From assembly GCA_003542955.1 (NCBI GenBank), contig DPJP01000105.1:20218-28214 (forward strand): 7,997 nt of DNA, given 5' to 3'. Positions 1 to 7,100 of the stretch are shown here, piece by piece. Position 1 is the stretch's first letter. Each line of letters starts with the position of its first letter. The notes under the pieces are model-generated. The model worked only from the letters and a program-made list of their open reading frames with translations, did no database searches and was not told where the DNA came from. Origin of the DNA: Armatimonadota bacterium (GTDB lineage Bacteria; Armatimonadota; Zipacnadia; Zipacnadales; UBA11051). Position numbers and translations under genes: made by a program.

Positions 1-450
1 TGGGCCTCTCCGCCAGAGGACACCGCGCACGGGCCCAACGGTCCGCGCAATGTCGTCTACAACTGCGATGTCAGGTCAACACGGGCGGGCCTGTGGATGG
101 GCGGGATGAACGAGAACTGGCTGATCCTGTACAACCGATTCATAGCCGATACGGGGCCGGGCGTGTTCTGCAAGACCGCCAGCTTCGACCACATCATCAG
201 GGGCAATGTGTTCGTCATGCGGGATGAGAAGTCACCCATGGTGCAGATCGCCACGCCCGACTGCCTGGGCATCGAACTGATCGGGAATCTGTTCTACGGC
301 GGCAACGGCAAGCTCTCCGACGGCGCCATCGCCCCGGTTATCGATGATGGCAACCAGGCACTCCCGCTCGCCGACGCCGACCGCCCCACACCGCCGGTGC
401 CGTCGATCTACCTCTGGCAGCAGGAGCATGCAGGGAAAGGCGGGGGTTAG
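1..450 (+). CDS. C-terminal part of a right-handed parallel beta-helix (pectate-lyase-like) protein, 5' truncated
   Basis: The frame is open from the first base to a TAG stop at 448-450, giving 149 residues; the true start lies upstream, so the first internal ATG (97) is not taken as a start. The sequence shows short repeating rungs typical of right-handed beta-helices: 'NVVYNCDV', then 'GLWMGGMNENWLILYNRF', 'GVFCKTASFDHIIRGNVFVM' and 'GIELIGNLFYGG', with regularly spaced asparagines and small hydrophobic strands. This fold occurs in polysaccharide lyases and glycoside hydrolases (for example PL1, PL9, GH28) and in non-catalytic carbohydrate-binding proteins. The active-site region, if any, is not in the window, so enzyme activity cannot be claimed. 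The last residues (GKGGG) and the stop fall at the edge of a tandem DNA repeat, so the native C-terminus may have been altered. The gene is convergent with the heparinase-like gene downstream. The fold call is fairly secure; the function is unknown. Confidence 0.72.
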   Translation, partial: WASPPEDTAHGPNGPRNVVYNCDVRSTRAGLWMGGMNENWLILYNRFIADTGPGVFCKTASFDHIIRGNVFVMRDEKSPMVQIATPDCLGIELIGNLFYGGNGKLSDGAIAPVIDDGNQALPLADADRPTPPVPSIYLWQQEHAGKGGG

Positions 451-473
451 GGGCGAGAGGTTAGGGGCGAGGG
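446..473. repeat. 14-bp tandem duplication spanning the beta-helix gene stop codon
   Basis: Two adjacent 14-base units, ggttaggggcgaga (446-459) and ggttaggggcgagg (460-473), differ only at the last base. The TAG stop of the upstream gene (448-450) lies in the first unit. No function is evident. The unit opens the repeat-rich convergent gap and is unlike the TCGCG arrays that follow. Confidence 0.85.
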
Positions 474-549
474 AACGGCTGACGGCGACGACAGGCAACT
501 GCGAAACACGCGAATGACGCGAATAGCGGCAACGGCAGAAGGCAGAGGA

Positions 550-668
550 AACCGCGGATGACGCCGATCACGCGGATGAAGGCAGACGGCGACGGACCGC
601 AGAGGTCGCCACTCTCCTACTGCTCTGGTCGTTGCCTTTCATCCGCGCTATCTGCGTTATCCGCGGTT
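550..668. repeat. Long imperfect inverted repeat (about 35-bp arms, 48-nt loop)
   Basis: The left arm at 550-584 starts aaccgcggat and ends cgcggatgaaggca. The right arm at 633-668 reads, on the opposite strand, aaccgcggat through cgcggatgaaaggca. The arms pair over about 35 bases with four mismatches and one single-base bulge. The loop is 585-632. The hairpin lies between two convergent genes, where a bidirectional terminator would be expected. However, no T-run follows it on either strand, so it is not a canonical intrinsic terminator. It could instead be a repeat element with terminal inverted arms. Confidence 0.8.
640..668 (+). repeat. 9-bp periodic triplet, ATCCGCG variant
   Basis: Three units (atccgcgct, atctgcgtt, atccgcgg followed by tt) repeat at exactly 9 bp, with the cores at 644, 653 and 662. 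This is the 'atc' variant of the arrays at 691-720, 4065-4094 and 4122-4151, and like them it ends in cgcggtt. It forms most of the right arm of the long inverted repeat. Confidence 0.8.
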
Positions 669-690
669 CAAAAGAGCCGTTCAGCCGTTC

Positions 691-720
691 TCTTCGCGGC
701 CTTTCGCGTCTTTCGCGGTT
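691..720 (+). repeat. 9-10-bp periodic triplet, CTTTCGCG variant
   Basis: Three cgcg cores at 695, 705 and 714 are spaced 10 and 9 bp apart and end in cgcggtt. The last 18 bases (703-720) are identical to 4134-4151 in cluster B, on the other side of the lyase gene. Confidence 0.85.
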
Positions 721-744
721 GAGACGCGCCGTTCCGCCGTTGCC
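712..744 (+). repeat. 33-bp repeat unit, copy 1
   Basis: The unit is ttcgcggttga, three variable bases, then gcgccgttccgccgttgcc. Copy 2 at 4086-4118 matches except in the three-base spacer (gac here, aca there). A more diverged copy lies at 4021-4054. The unit joins the end of a 9-bp array to a second conserved word, so the repeat is composite and not a simple satellite. It ends about 10 bases before the stop codon of the minus-strand lyase gene. Confidence 0.85.
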
Positions 745-753
745 GCTCGCCCT

Positions 754-3700
754 CTACCTGTCGAGCGCACGGGTTAACGGCAGCGAGTAGCCGTCGCCCG
801 GATTCACCAGGTAGGTGTAGCCGGCGTCGAAGTCCTTCTTGTCCGCGAAGCCCCGCACGATGGTGATATCTCCCGTCGAGATGCCATCGTCAGTCCGCGC
901 CTTGACGTCGAAGCTCGTATCCAGCGGCAGACCGTTGCCGAAGTGGATGACCGTGCCGACCAGGCTCTCGCCGCCCGGCAGCGGCGGATCGAGGCTGATG
1001 GTGTTATTCATCGGGTCGGTGGTGTCGATGGCGCTGACTGTCCCCTCGTACGCCGCCACCGGCGCGCTCAGCGTCACCTCGCCGTGGCGCAGCAGCGTGG
1101 CGTTGCTCATCCGCATGAGCTTGACCTCACCCTCGACGAGCCTGATCAGGCCAAGTTGGCCATTGAACTCGATGCCACCCTCGACCTGCACTGCCGTGGG
1201 CTGCTCACAGTGGATCACGATATCCAACGTACCGTCGGCCAGCTCGACAGCCAGCGCCGCGACGGAGTTGGCGTCTGCGTCATGGATCACCTGCAGGGCG
1301 CGGACGCGTCTGATGAAGGGCGTGGTGTCATAGGGCTCGAGAACGTTGAGGAACTGGCTTTCGACGTCTTCGCCGAGCCGGCTCTGGATCAGGTAGCGCA
1401 GGCTCCTGGGGTTGCCGCCCTTGTTCTGCGGCGGGTCGCCGCTGGCTATGGCGACCTCATCCGACGTGGTGAGTGAGTGCAGCCGCAGGTGTGGTTCGCT
1501 GCCCTCGGGGATGCGCTTGCGCAGGTCCTCGGCCTTCCAGTCAATCGTGTAGGGCGACGAGATAGGGCCGCCGCTACGCTGAACGTCATACAGGTACGAG
1601 AAGCCGCTGGTGTTCGAGGTTGTCTCACCCTCGCCCGGCAGCTCGGCGAAGCCCACTTCAGGGCCGGCGAAGGTGCCGGTGGGCTGCTGCTGCAGCGAGA
1701 TGCCCTCGACTGTCGCGGCCGCCGAGGGGCCGTCGTATGACAGCCGGTGATTGCCGCCCCCGCGCGCGCGGAAGACATCCACCACGTAGCTGTCGGTCGG
1801 CGATACGTCCACCATGACCAGGCTGCGGCGGTAGGTGCGCATTCCGGGGTAGGCAGTGAGGGAGGAGACGTCTATGGCGCGCAGCGGCGGCGAAATCGCG
1901 AACAGCTCGATCCTCCCGCCGGGGCTATAGCCCGATGCCGCGTCATTGACCAGCAGCGTGTTGTGGCTCACCGTGTTCGAGGTCCACGCGAGCCGCTTGG
2001 GCCAGGCGCCGGTGTACTCGGGGTAGCCCAGGTCGGGCAGCATGTCGAGGTTCTTGGCATACAGGCCGATACTCATGCAATCACGGTGGGAGTGAGTCTT
2101 GCCGAAGCCGTAATGGATGTACAGCGCGCGGCCGTCGCGCTCACTGTCGCTCTGCAGCACTGCCTGCCCATAGCGGCCCAGGTGGTCTGAGACCAGTCCC
2201 AGCTCGGCCTCCCCGACGCTCGCGGCGATCTCGCGCGCCAACGCCTCCGGGTCCTCCCGGAAGATGTCGTCAAACGGCAGCCGCAGGGCCTCGGTCTGAC
2301 GTCCGCAGTAGTGCCACGCCAGGGCAGCCATGCGCGGGTCGCTGTAGAGCTTGTATCCGCGCAGGAACACATGGTGCCGGGGCGGGCTGCCCCAGCTGCC
2401 GGTGCTGCCGCTGTCACCGATCGGGGGCATCACATAGTTGAGGCAGCGCAGCCGGTGGTCGATCATGAACGCCTGCTTGAGCTTCGGGTAATCGGCGACG
2501 AGATCGTGTGCGGTGTATTCCGGGTATGCGGGCATCACCTCGGCCAGGTCGATGAGCGAGTCCTTCTGCATCGTGCCATAGCCGCCGCACATGCTGCCCA
2601 TGCCGTCCCGGTCGAGACCCTCCATGGCCAGGAAGGGCACGGGGTTCTGGTACTTCTCATGCGGGTAGCCGGGGTCGAACAGATAGTCCAGCCACTGCGG
2701 CGTCTCGTCCGCGCGATCGAGGGCGATGGCAGCCGCGGCCGGGTTGCGGATGCGGGCGATATTGCCGTCGATGCGGCCGTCCTTGTAGGATTCGAGCATC
2801 TCCACGATCAGCTTGTCCTCGATATGTCGGCAGACGGTCTCGACGCTGCTCTTATCGCCGAGGTTGAACTGCTGCGCTTTCGCCGAGCAGAACGCGACCA
2901 GCGCATCATCACCCTTGATGCCGTCGAAGATGACGTCATACGCGCGTGTGAAGTGCCAGACGTGGTCGTTCTCCCATAGACACCCGATGATCCGGCCAAT
3001 GCCCCAGCCGCCGTGGGAGTGCTCAAAGCCCAGCGCATGGAACGGTGCGAAGTCCATGTCGGGGTAGACGTCGGCGATGCGGTCCAGCAGTATCGCACAC
3101 TTGTGGGCGTAGGCAGGCTCAGAGGTCAAAGCGTACGCGCGCATGAGCTCGATGAGCGCATACCGAACCCTGATCCATTGCACCCAGGAGTTGTAGTAGG
3201 CGATGAAGCGGTGCCGGTTGCCCTTCTCGTCGGTCAGCCCATAGCCGTCATCGACGTAGAGCTTGTGTAGCGGATCGTTAGGTTCGGGATGCTCGGCGTT
3301 GAAGAGCAGTGTCTTGTCTCCAAGCTCGCGCCGGAAGCAGCCGTGCTCATCCAGTGCGCTCTCGTAGAAGGCGCGGAAGTCGTTTTTCGGGTAGACCGCC
3401 CCGCAGTTAGGGCACTCCAGCCTCCAGTCGCCCCCGACGCGCCAGGGGTAGTTGCCAAATCGCGTGATCCCGTCGCCGCAGTTGGGGCAGCCGACATCCT
3501 TGTTGGTGTGGATGTCGCGGGGCAGCTCCTGGGTGGTGACCATGGCCCATAGCTCGTCATCACTCATGGCGACCCAGCGCGCTGCCGCGTCAACGGCGGC
3601 CTTCTGCTCTGCCGCCGCCCACTCGTGCGCAGCAACGTTCGCCAGCGCGTTTGCGCGCATCTGCGCGGTGACGAACCGGCCGGCATCCTTTGCCCCGGCA

Positions 3701-3759
3701 CAGGAGCAGGCCAGGAGCACAACGATCGCGGCAGACCACATATCAACTCTGAGGTCCAT
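754..3759 (-). CDS. Exported heparinase II/III-family protein (putative polysaccharide lyase) with N-terminal zinc-ribbon-like module
   Basis: This complete protein has 1001 residues. The hydrophobic N-terminus (about residues 8-23) is an export signal, with possible cleavage after AGA (21-23); LLAC at 15-18 is a weak lipobox, so a lipoprotein is an alternative. Two CPNCG motifs (C91/C94 and C116/C119) form a rubredoxin-like zinc-ribbon pattern. An alpha-helical region typical of the toroid domain of these lyases spans about 190-520, ending near 'PPIGDSG' (445-451). The beta-sandwich signature of heparinase II/III follows: 'HYGFGKTHSHRD' with H556 and H558, 'LPDLGYP' with D576, and 'VSHNTLLVND' with H599. 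By analogy with Pedobacter heparinase II, H558, D576 and H599 would bind the structural metal and H556 would lie in the active site. A further beta region ends in 'NPGDGYSLPL'. The family cleaves uronate-containing polysaccharides by beta-elimination in the periplasm or outside the cell. The substrate cannot be read from sequence. The start is supported by GGAGG 7 nt upstream; the next ATG (residue 7) lacks such a site. Confidence 0.85.
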   Translation of the reverse strand: MDLRVDMWSAAIVVLLACSCAGAKDAGRFVTAQMRANALANVAAHEWAAAEQKAAVDAAARWVAMSDDELWAMVTTQELPRDIHTNKDVGCPNCGDGITRFGNYPWRVGGDWRLECPNCGAVYPKNDFRAFYESALDEHGCFRRELGDKTLLFNAEHPEPNDPLHKLYVDDGYGLTDEKGNRHRFIAYYNSWVQWIRVRYALIELMRAYALTSEPAYAHKCAILLDRIADVYPDMDFAPFHALGFEHSHGGWGIGRIIGCLWENDHVWHFTRAYDVIFDGIKGDDALVAFCSAKAQQFNLGDKSSVETVCRHIEDKLIVEMLESYKDGRIDGNIARIRNPAAAAIALDRADETPQWLDYLFDPGYPHEKYQNPVPFLAMEGLDRDGMGSMCGGYGTMQKDSLIDLAEVMPAYPEYTAHDLVADYPKLKQAFMIDHRLRCLNYVMPPIGDSGSTGSWGSPPRHHVFLRGYKLYSDPRMAALAWHYCGRQTEALRLPFDDIFREDPEALAREIAASVGEAELGLVSDHLGRYGQAVLQSDSERDGRALYIHYGFGKTHSHRDCMSIGLYAKNLDMLPDLGYPEYTGAWPKRLAWTSNTVSHNTLLVNDAASGYSPGGRIELFAISPPLRAIDVSSLTAYPGMRTYRRSLVMVDVSPTDSYVVDVFRARGGGNHRLSYDGPSAAATVEGISLQQQPTGTFAGPEVGFAELPGEGETTSNTSGFSYLYDVQRSGGPISSPYTIDWKAEDLRKRIPEGSEPHLRLHSLTTSDEVAIASGDPPQNKGGNPRSLRYLIQSRLGEDVESQFLNVLEPYDTTPFIRRVRALQVIHDADANSVAALAVELADGTLDIVIHCEQPTAVQVEGGIEFNGQLGLIRLVEGEVKLMRMSNATLLRHGEVTLSAPVAAYEGTVSAIDTTDPMNNTISLDPPLPGGESLVGTVIHFGNGLPLDTSFDVKARTDDGISTGDITIVRGFADKKDFDAGYTYLVNPGDGYSLPLTRALDR

Positions 3760-3766
3760 CGAACCG

Positions 3767-3771
3767 CCTCC
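3767..3771 (-). promoter_or_regulatory. Ribosome binding site of the heparinase-like gene
   Basis: On the minus strand GGAGG lies 7 nt before the ATG at 3757-3759. It decides the start, because the in-frame ATG at 3739-3741 has no purine-rich site at a proper distance. Confidence 0.75.
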
Positions 3772-3969
3772 ATCGATCTCAAAGCCACAGCCTGATGCAC
3801 GTAAGCCGTCCCGGCTGGTTCATCCGCAGTTACACTTCGCCCCGGCGTCGGAGATGACCTCGGGCCGGTCTGTGCAATGCTCGTGCCCCGCCGTGCTCGG
3901 TTACTGCCTGCACTTGTCGCCGGGCTGCCGGTGAATCGAGCGTGTAGCAGGGCAAACGACGGAAGACTA
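3772..3969. other. Divergent intergenic segment with no recognisable gene
   Basis: This is the lyase-proximal half of the divergent gap. I see no convincing ORF, tRNA, riboswitch or repeat in it, and it lacks the TCGCG words of the adjacent cluster. It presumably carries the promoter of the minus-strand lyase gene, but no confident -35/-10 pair is visible. One tiny perfect stem (agccg, 3-nt loop, cggct at 3804-3816) is too small to interpret. Confidence 0.5.
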
Positions 3970-4020
3970 CGAAACACGCGAAAGGCGCGAAAAGAACTGC
4001 ACCGACAGACAAACCGCGCC

Positions 4021-4054
4021 TTCCGCGGTCGAGAAGCGCCGTTACGTCGTTGCC
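4021..4054 (+). repeat. 33-bp repeat unit, diverged copy 3
   Basis: ttccgcggtcga followed by gaagcgccgttacgtcgttgcc aligns with the units at 712-744 and 4086-4118, with several substitutions. It shows that cluster B contains a tandem of related units 64 bp apart, the upstream one more decayed. Confidence 0.7.
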
Positions 4055-4064
4055 GTCCGTCGTT

Positions 4065-4094
4065 CCATTCGCGCCATTCGCGTCATTCGCGGTT
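4065..4094 (+). repeat. Perfect 9-bp periodic triplet, CATTCGCG variant
   Basis: The units ccattcgcg (4065-4073), ccattcgcg (4074-4082) and tcattcgcg (4083-4091) are followed by gtt. The first two are identical and the third differs by one base. Confidence 0.9.
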
Positions 4095-4118
4095 GAACAG
4101 CGCCGTTCCGCCGTTGCC
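4086..4118 (+). repeat. 33-bp repeat unit, copy 2
   Basis: ttcgcggttga, a three-base spacer, then gcgccgttccgccgttgcc is identical to 712-744 outside the spacer. The two copies are 3.4 kb apart in the same orientation, on opposite sides of the lyase gene. Confidence 0.85.
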
Positions 4119-4121
4119 TTT

Positions 4122-4151
4122 CCCTTCGCGTCCTTCGCGTCTTTCGCGGTT
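4122..4151 (+). repeat. Perfect 9-bp periodic triplet, CTTTCGCG variant, next to the downstream gene leader
   Basis: The units cccttcgcg (4122-4130), tccttcgcg (4131-4139) and tctttcgcg (4140-4148) are followed by gtt. The array ends 23 bp before the Shine-Dalgarno of the GH42-like gene, so it lies in that gene's promoter or untranslated leader. Confidence 0.9.
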
Positions 4152-4174
4152 AATAGTCCGTTCAGACTCAGATC

Positions 4175-4178
4175 GGAG
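4175..4178 (+). promoter_or_regulatory. Ribosome binding site of the GH42-like gene
   Basis: GGAG lies 6 nt before ATG 4185. The nearby ATG at 4180 is followed after one codon by TGA in its own frame, so 4185 is the usable start. Confidence 0.7.
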
Positions 4179-4184
4179 CATGCA

Positions 4185-7100
4185 ATGAGAACCATACTCG
4201 CCGCACTCGCGGCATTGACGTTGACCGGCATCGTTTCCGCGCAGACGGAGGTCAACCTGGCGCTGGTTGCCAACGGTGGCATGCCGACTGCGCTGGCATC
4301 CGCGCCGAACATGGCCTTCTCCGCGCAGAAAGCCGCCGACGCCAACCCCGCCACCGGATGGGTCTCCGAGGCCGGTGTCTACCCGATCTGGCTGCGCATC
4401 GAGTGGCGCAAGCCCGAGCGGATCGACCGCATCAGCCTCTCCCAGTTCCCAGGCTCCCCGTTCCAGGATGTCGGCGCCATCGGTGAGTACTCGCTGGAGG
4501 TCCTCCGGGCCGGCGAGTGGGTGCCCGTGGCGACCGGGCAGGCAGGCCCGGCCGACCAGCCACAGGTTGCGCTGCTCGCGCAGCCGGTCGAGACGACCGC
4601 GGTGCGGCTGATTGTCAACTCCGGCGCCGCGGCGCGCGTTGCCGTCAGCGAGTTCGAGGTCTTCGGGCCGAAGCCTGTCCTGCCGATGGACTATGCGCCA
4701 AAGTGGAAGGGCGGGTTCATCTGGGCCGAGCCCTCGCTTGTCGTCCCCCGCCGCGAGCCGACGACGTGCTACCTCCGTCGCAGCTTCACCATAGAGGACC
4801 CGGCGACCATCAGGGAGGCCTGGCTGGCCGTCTGCGCCTTCGACCGGCTCAATGCTCTCTGGATCAACACACACCCGGTCGCGGATCACATCAGCTACGC
4901 CGGCGGGGCGCTGCGCTTGCCGGAGGTCAGGCAGGTGCCGCGGGAGTTGTTCGTCGCGGGGGAGAACGTCATCTGTGCCGCCGCGGAGGACCTCTACGAG
5001 GTCGGCAGCCGCGGGTTGCTCGCGGAGCTGGTGATCGCCTATGCCGACGGCACACGCACAGTCATCCCCACCGACACGGAGTGGAAGGGGCATCACGACC
5101 AGGGCGTGGTGCCCGACTGGCGCAAGCCCGGCTTCAACGAACGCGGGTGGGCCAACTGCACGGTCGTCGGCGGCCCCAACGGCTCATGGCACTGGGCTTG
5201 GAACACCCTTCACCCGGTCATGGCGCCGGAGGAGACCCTGACCGTCACCGGCATCACCCTCGACCCCGCGCACCCTGCGCCGGGCGCCACCGCGCGGTGT
5301 ACCGTCTCCTTCGAGTGCGAGCGCCAACTCAGCACGGACTATGCCGTCATCCTGCGCCTCGGGCAGCACTCCTTCATACGCAACCACGACTTCGAGCTGT
5401 GGGGCAGTGTGATTGCGCCCGAGCAGGCGCGGACCAGCACCTGGGGACCCGGCGCTCATAGCGTCACGATTGAGCTGGAGGTCCCAGCCGAGGCGCCGCG
5501 GGAGACTCCCGCCACGCTGCTTGTGAGTATTCCCGAGAAGGCCGCGGGGCTTCAGTGCAATCTGGGCGGCTGCCGGGCCGACGCCTACGGCGTACACTTT
5601 TCGATCCCGGTCAACCGTGGCCCGGTAACCGACCGGCCGCGCGCGACCGACTTCCCGGGCGCCGAAATCCGCTCCCTCAACGGCAACCCCACCCTCCACG
5701 TCGCCGGGAGGCCGACCTCGCCTGTCCTCTGGGCGAGCAGCTACGGCAACTACCGCCGCTTTGCCGAGTACGCGTCCACGGGAGTGAAACTCTACCGGCT
5801 CAACATCGAGGGCGATGTGATCGTCCCGGACGATGAAGCGGACCGCTACTACCCGTGGTGGTTTGAGCAGATTGACCGCATCTTCGAGTCCGCGCTGAGC
5901 ATCGACCCGGACCTTCTGCTGCTGCCGGCGGTGCAGATGGACCCCAGCCCGCAGGTGCTTTTCGACGACCCCTCCGAGCAGATGCTCAGCGGGCGCGGGC
6001 AGTTGGTCATCCCGCTGGCCTACTATGTGCCGGATCGCGGGCAGGTGCGGCCCACGTTCATGTCGCAGGACTGGCGGCGGCGCGGAGCCGAGGGCCTCAA
6101 GCGGCTGGTCGAGCACATGCGCGCACAACCCTATGCGGGCAACATCGTCGGCGTGTGCCTGTTTGCCGGGCGCGCGGGAGAGAACTACTGGGGCGGCAAT
6201 GAGTTCAATGTCTTCATGAATGAGCAGGGCGCCTATGACGCCAAGTCGCGCGCGGAGTGGACAATCGGCGACTTCTCGATGGCGGCTCGCCGGACGTTCC
6301 GCGACTTCCTGATCCGCAAGTACGGGACCGATGAGCGCCTGCAGGCGGCATGGCGCGATGAAAATGCGCGCTTCGATGACGTTCTCGACCCGGCGGAGTT
6401 CCAGCGGGAGGCCGTCTGCAATGTGCTCACCCGGGCGGACAAGCCCGCCGACGCCGGCGCCATGCGCGACCCGCTCGAGCCCGGCGTCGGCGCCATGCCG
6501 ATGGATTACCTCCAGTGCTTTTCCGAAGCGATGATCGACACTTTCGCCGCATGGGGGCAGGGCGTCAAGGAGGCCTCCGACAACAAGCTGATTGCCGGAT
6601 GCTTCTACGGCTATGCAATCCCCGAGGTCTTCACCTCCGTGCCGGGCTTCGGTGGCCACGGCGCGGTGACGCGCGCGTGCGAGACGCCCTCCCTGGACTT
6701 CTATGTCGCGCCCGCGGAGTATGACGGCTCCCGCCGCGCCGGCGGTCACTACTGGCACCATAACATCATCGACAGCCTGCGACTGCACAACAAGCTGCCC
6801 ATCTACGAGCAGGATACCCGAACCTACCTCGCCGAGATGATGCCGAAGACCTTCAGCCTGCAGGAGACGCTCTCGGTGCTCAAGCGCGACTGCGCGAAGT
6901 GCATCACCGACGGCGCGGGCTGGTGGTGGCTCGAGTTCGCCTCCGAGCAGCGCGGCGCGGCGGCCAGGGAGTGGTTCATCGACGAGGACATCCAGGCGTT
7001 TGCCGGGCATATCAAGCGGGTGAACGACTTCGCAATGACGCTTCCCGACCGCGGTCCCGCCGCGCAGGTGGCGGTGTTCTATCATGGGCCCACGGTGACC

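Larger units (their letters stand above)
502..746. repeat. Repeat cluster A: composite TCGCG-type interspersed repeats in the convergent gap
   Basis: Most of the convergent intergenic region is built from short motifs related to ttcgcg, spaced 9 to 10 bp apart. The left part carries them in the gcgaa orientation: cgcg at 509 and 518, then 553, 562 (as cgcc) and 571. The right part carries them in the ttcgc orientation: 644, 653 (as tgcg) and 662, then 695, 705 and 714. The cluster shares exact words with cluster B at 3970-4151: cgaaacacgcgaa at 502-514 and 3970-3982; ttcgcgtctttcgcggtt at 703-720 and 4134-4151; gcgccgttccgccgttgcc at 726-744 and 4100-4118. An inverted word pair, gcggcaacggc (526-536) and gccgttgccgc (736-746), lies near its ends. 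No credible gene lies in this stretch. Confidence 0.85.
3970..4151. repeat. Repeat cluster B: composite TCGCG-type interspersed repeats in the divergent gap
   Basis: This is a second cluster of the family seen at 502-746. The left end (3970-3991) carries cgcg cores in the gcgaa orientation at 3977 and 3986. The right part carries two perfect 9-bp triplets in the ttcgc orientation (4065-4094 and 4122-4151) and two copies of the gccgtt-rich word (4036-4054 and 4100-4118). The left word cgcgaaaggcgcgaa (3977-3991) is the reverse complement of 4134-4148 with one mismatch, so the ends are inverted. The word ttcgcgtcattcgcg (4077-4091) is the exact reverse complement of 509-523 in cluster A. Anchors cgcgg at 4024, 4088 and 4145 show a larger period of about 57 to 64 bp. 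The short ORFs through this region translate to AKDAKDAKG-like low-complexity strings and are not genes. Confidence 0.85.

Noticed and set aside
550..668. Canonical intrinsic terminator
   Set aside because: The stem is long and GC-rich, but no T-run follows on either strand and the 48-nt loop is far larger than usual.
502..746. CRISPR array in the convergent gap
   Set aside because: The periodic units are 9 bp long without unique spacers of regular length, and no cas genes are present. This is a composite interspersed repeat.
2311..2979. Plus-strand ORFs inside the heparinase-like gene (the longest is 222 residues)
   Set aside because: They are shadow frames of a complete minus-strand gene with clear family motifs, and have no ribosome binding site or recognisable domain.
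3804..3816. Small perfect hairpin upstream of the lyase gene
   Set aside because: A 5-bp stem with a 3-nt loop is expected often by chance in GC-rich DNA, and nothing around it suggests a regulator.
3830..4354. Minus-strand ORF containing an AKDAKDAKG-type string
   Set aside because: The string is a reading of the 9-bp DNA repeat, whose length is a multiple of three. The rest overlaps the start of the GH42-like gene.
4083..5096. A 337-residue minus-strand ORF reaching into repeat cluster B
   Set aside because: It overlaps the signal peptide and F5/8 region of the GH42-like gene, and its C-terminal part is a translation of the 9-bp repeats. No family resemblance is seen.
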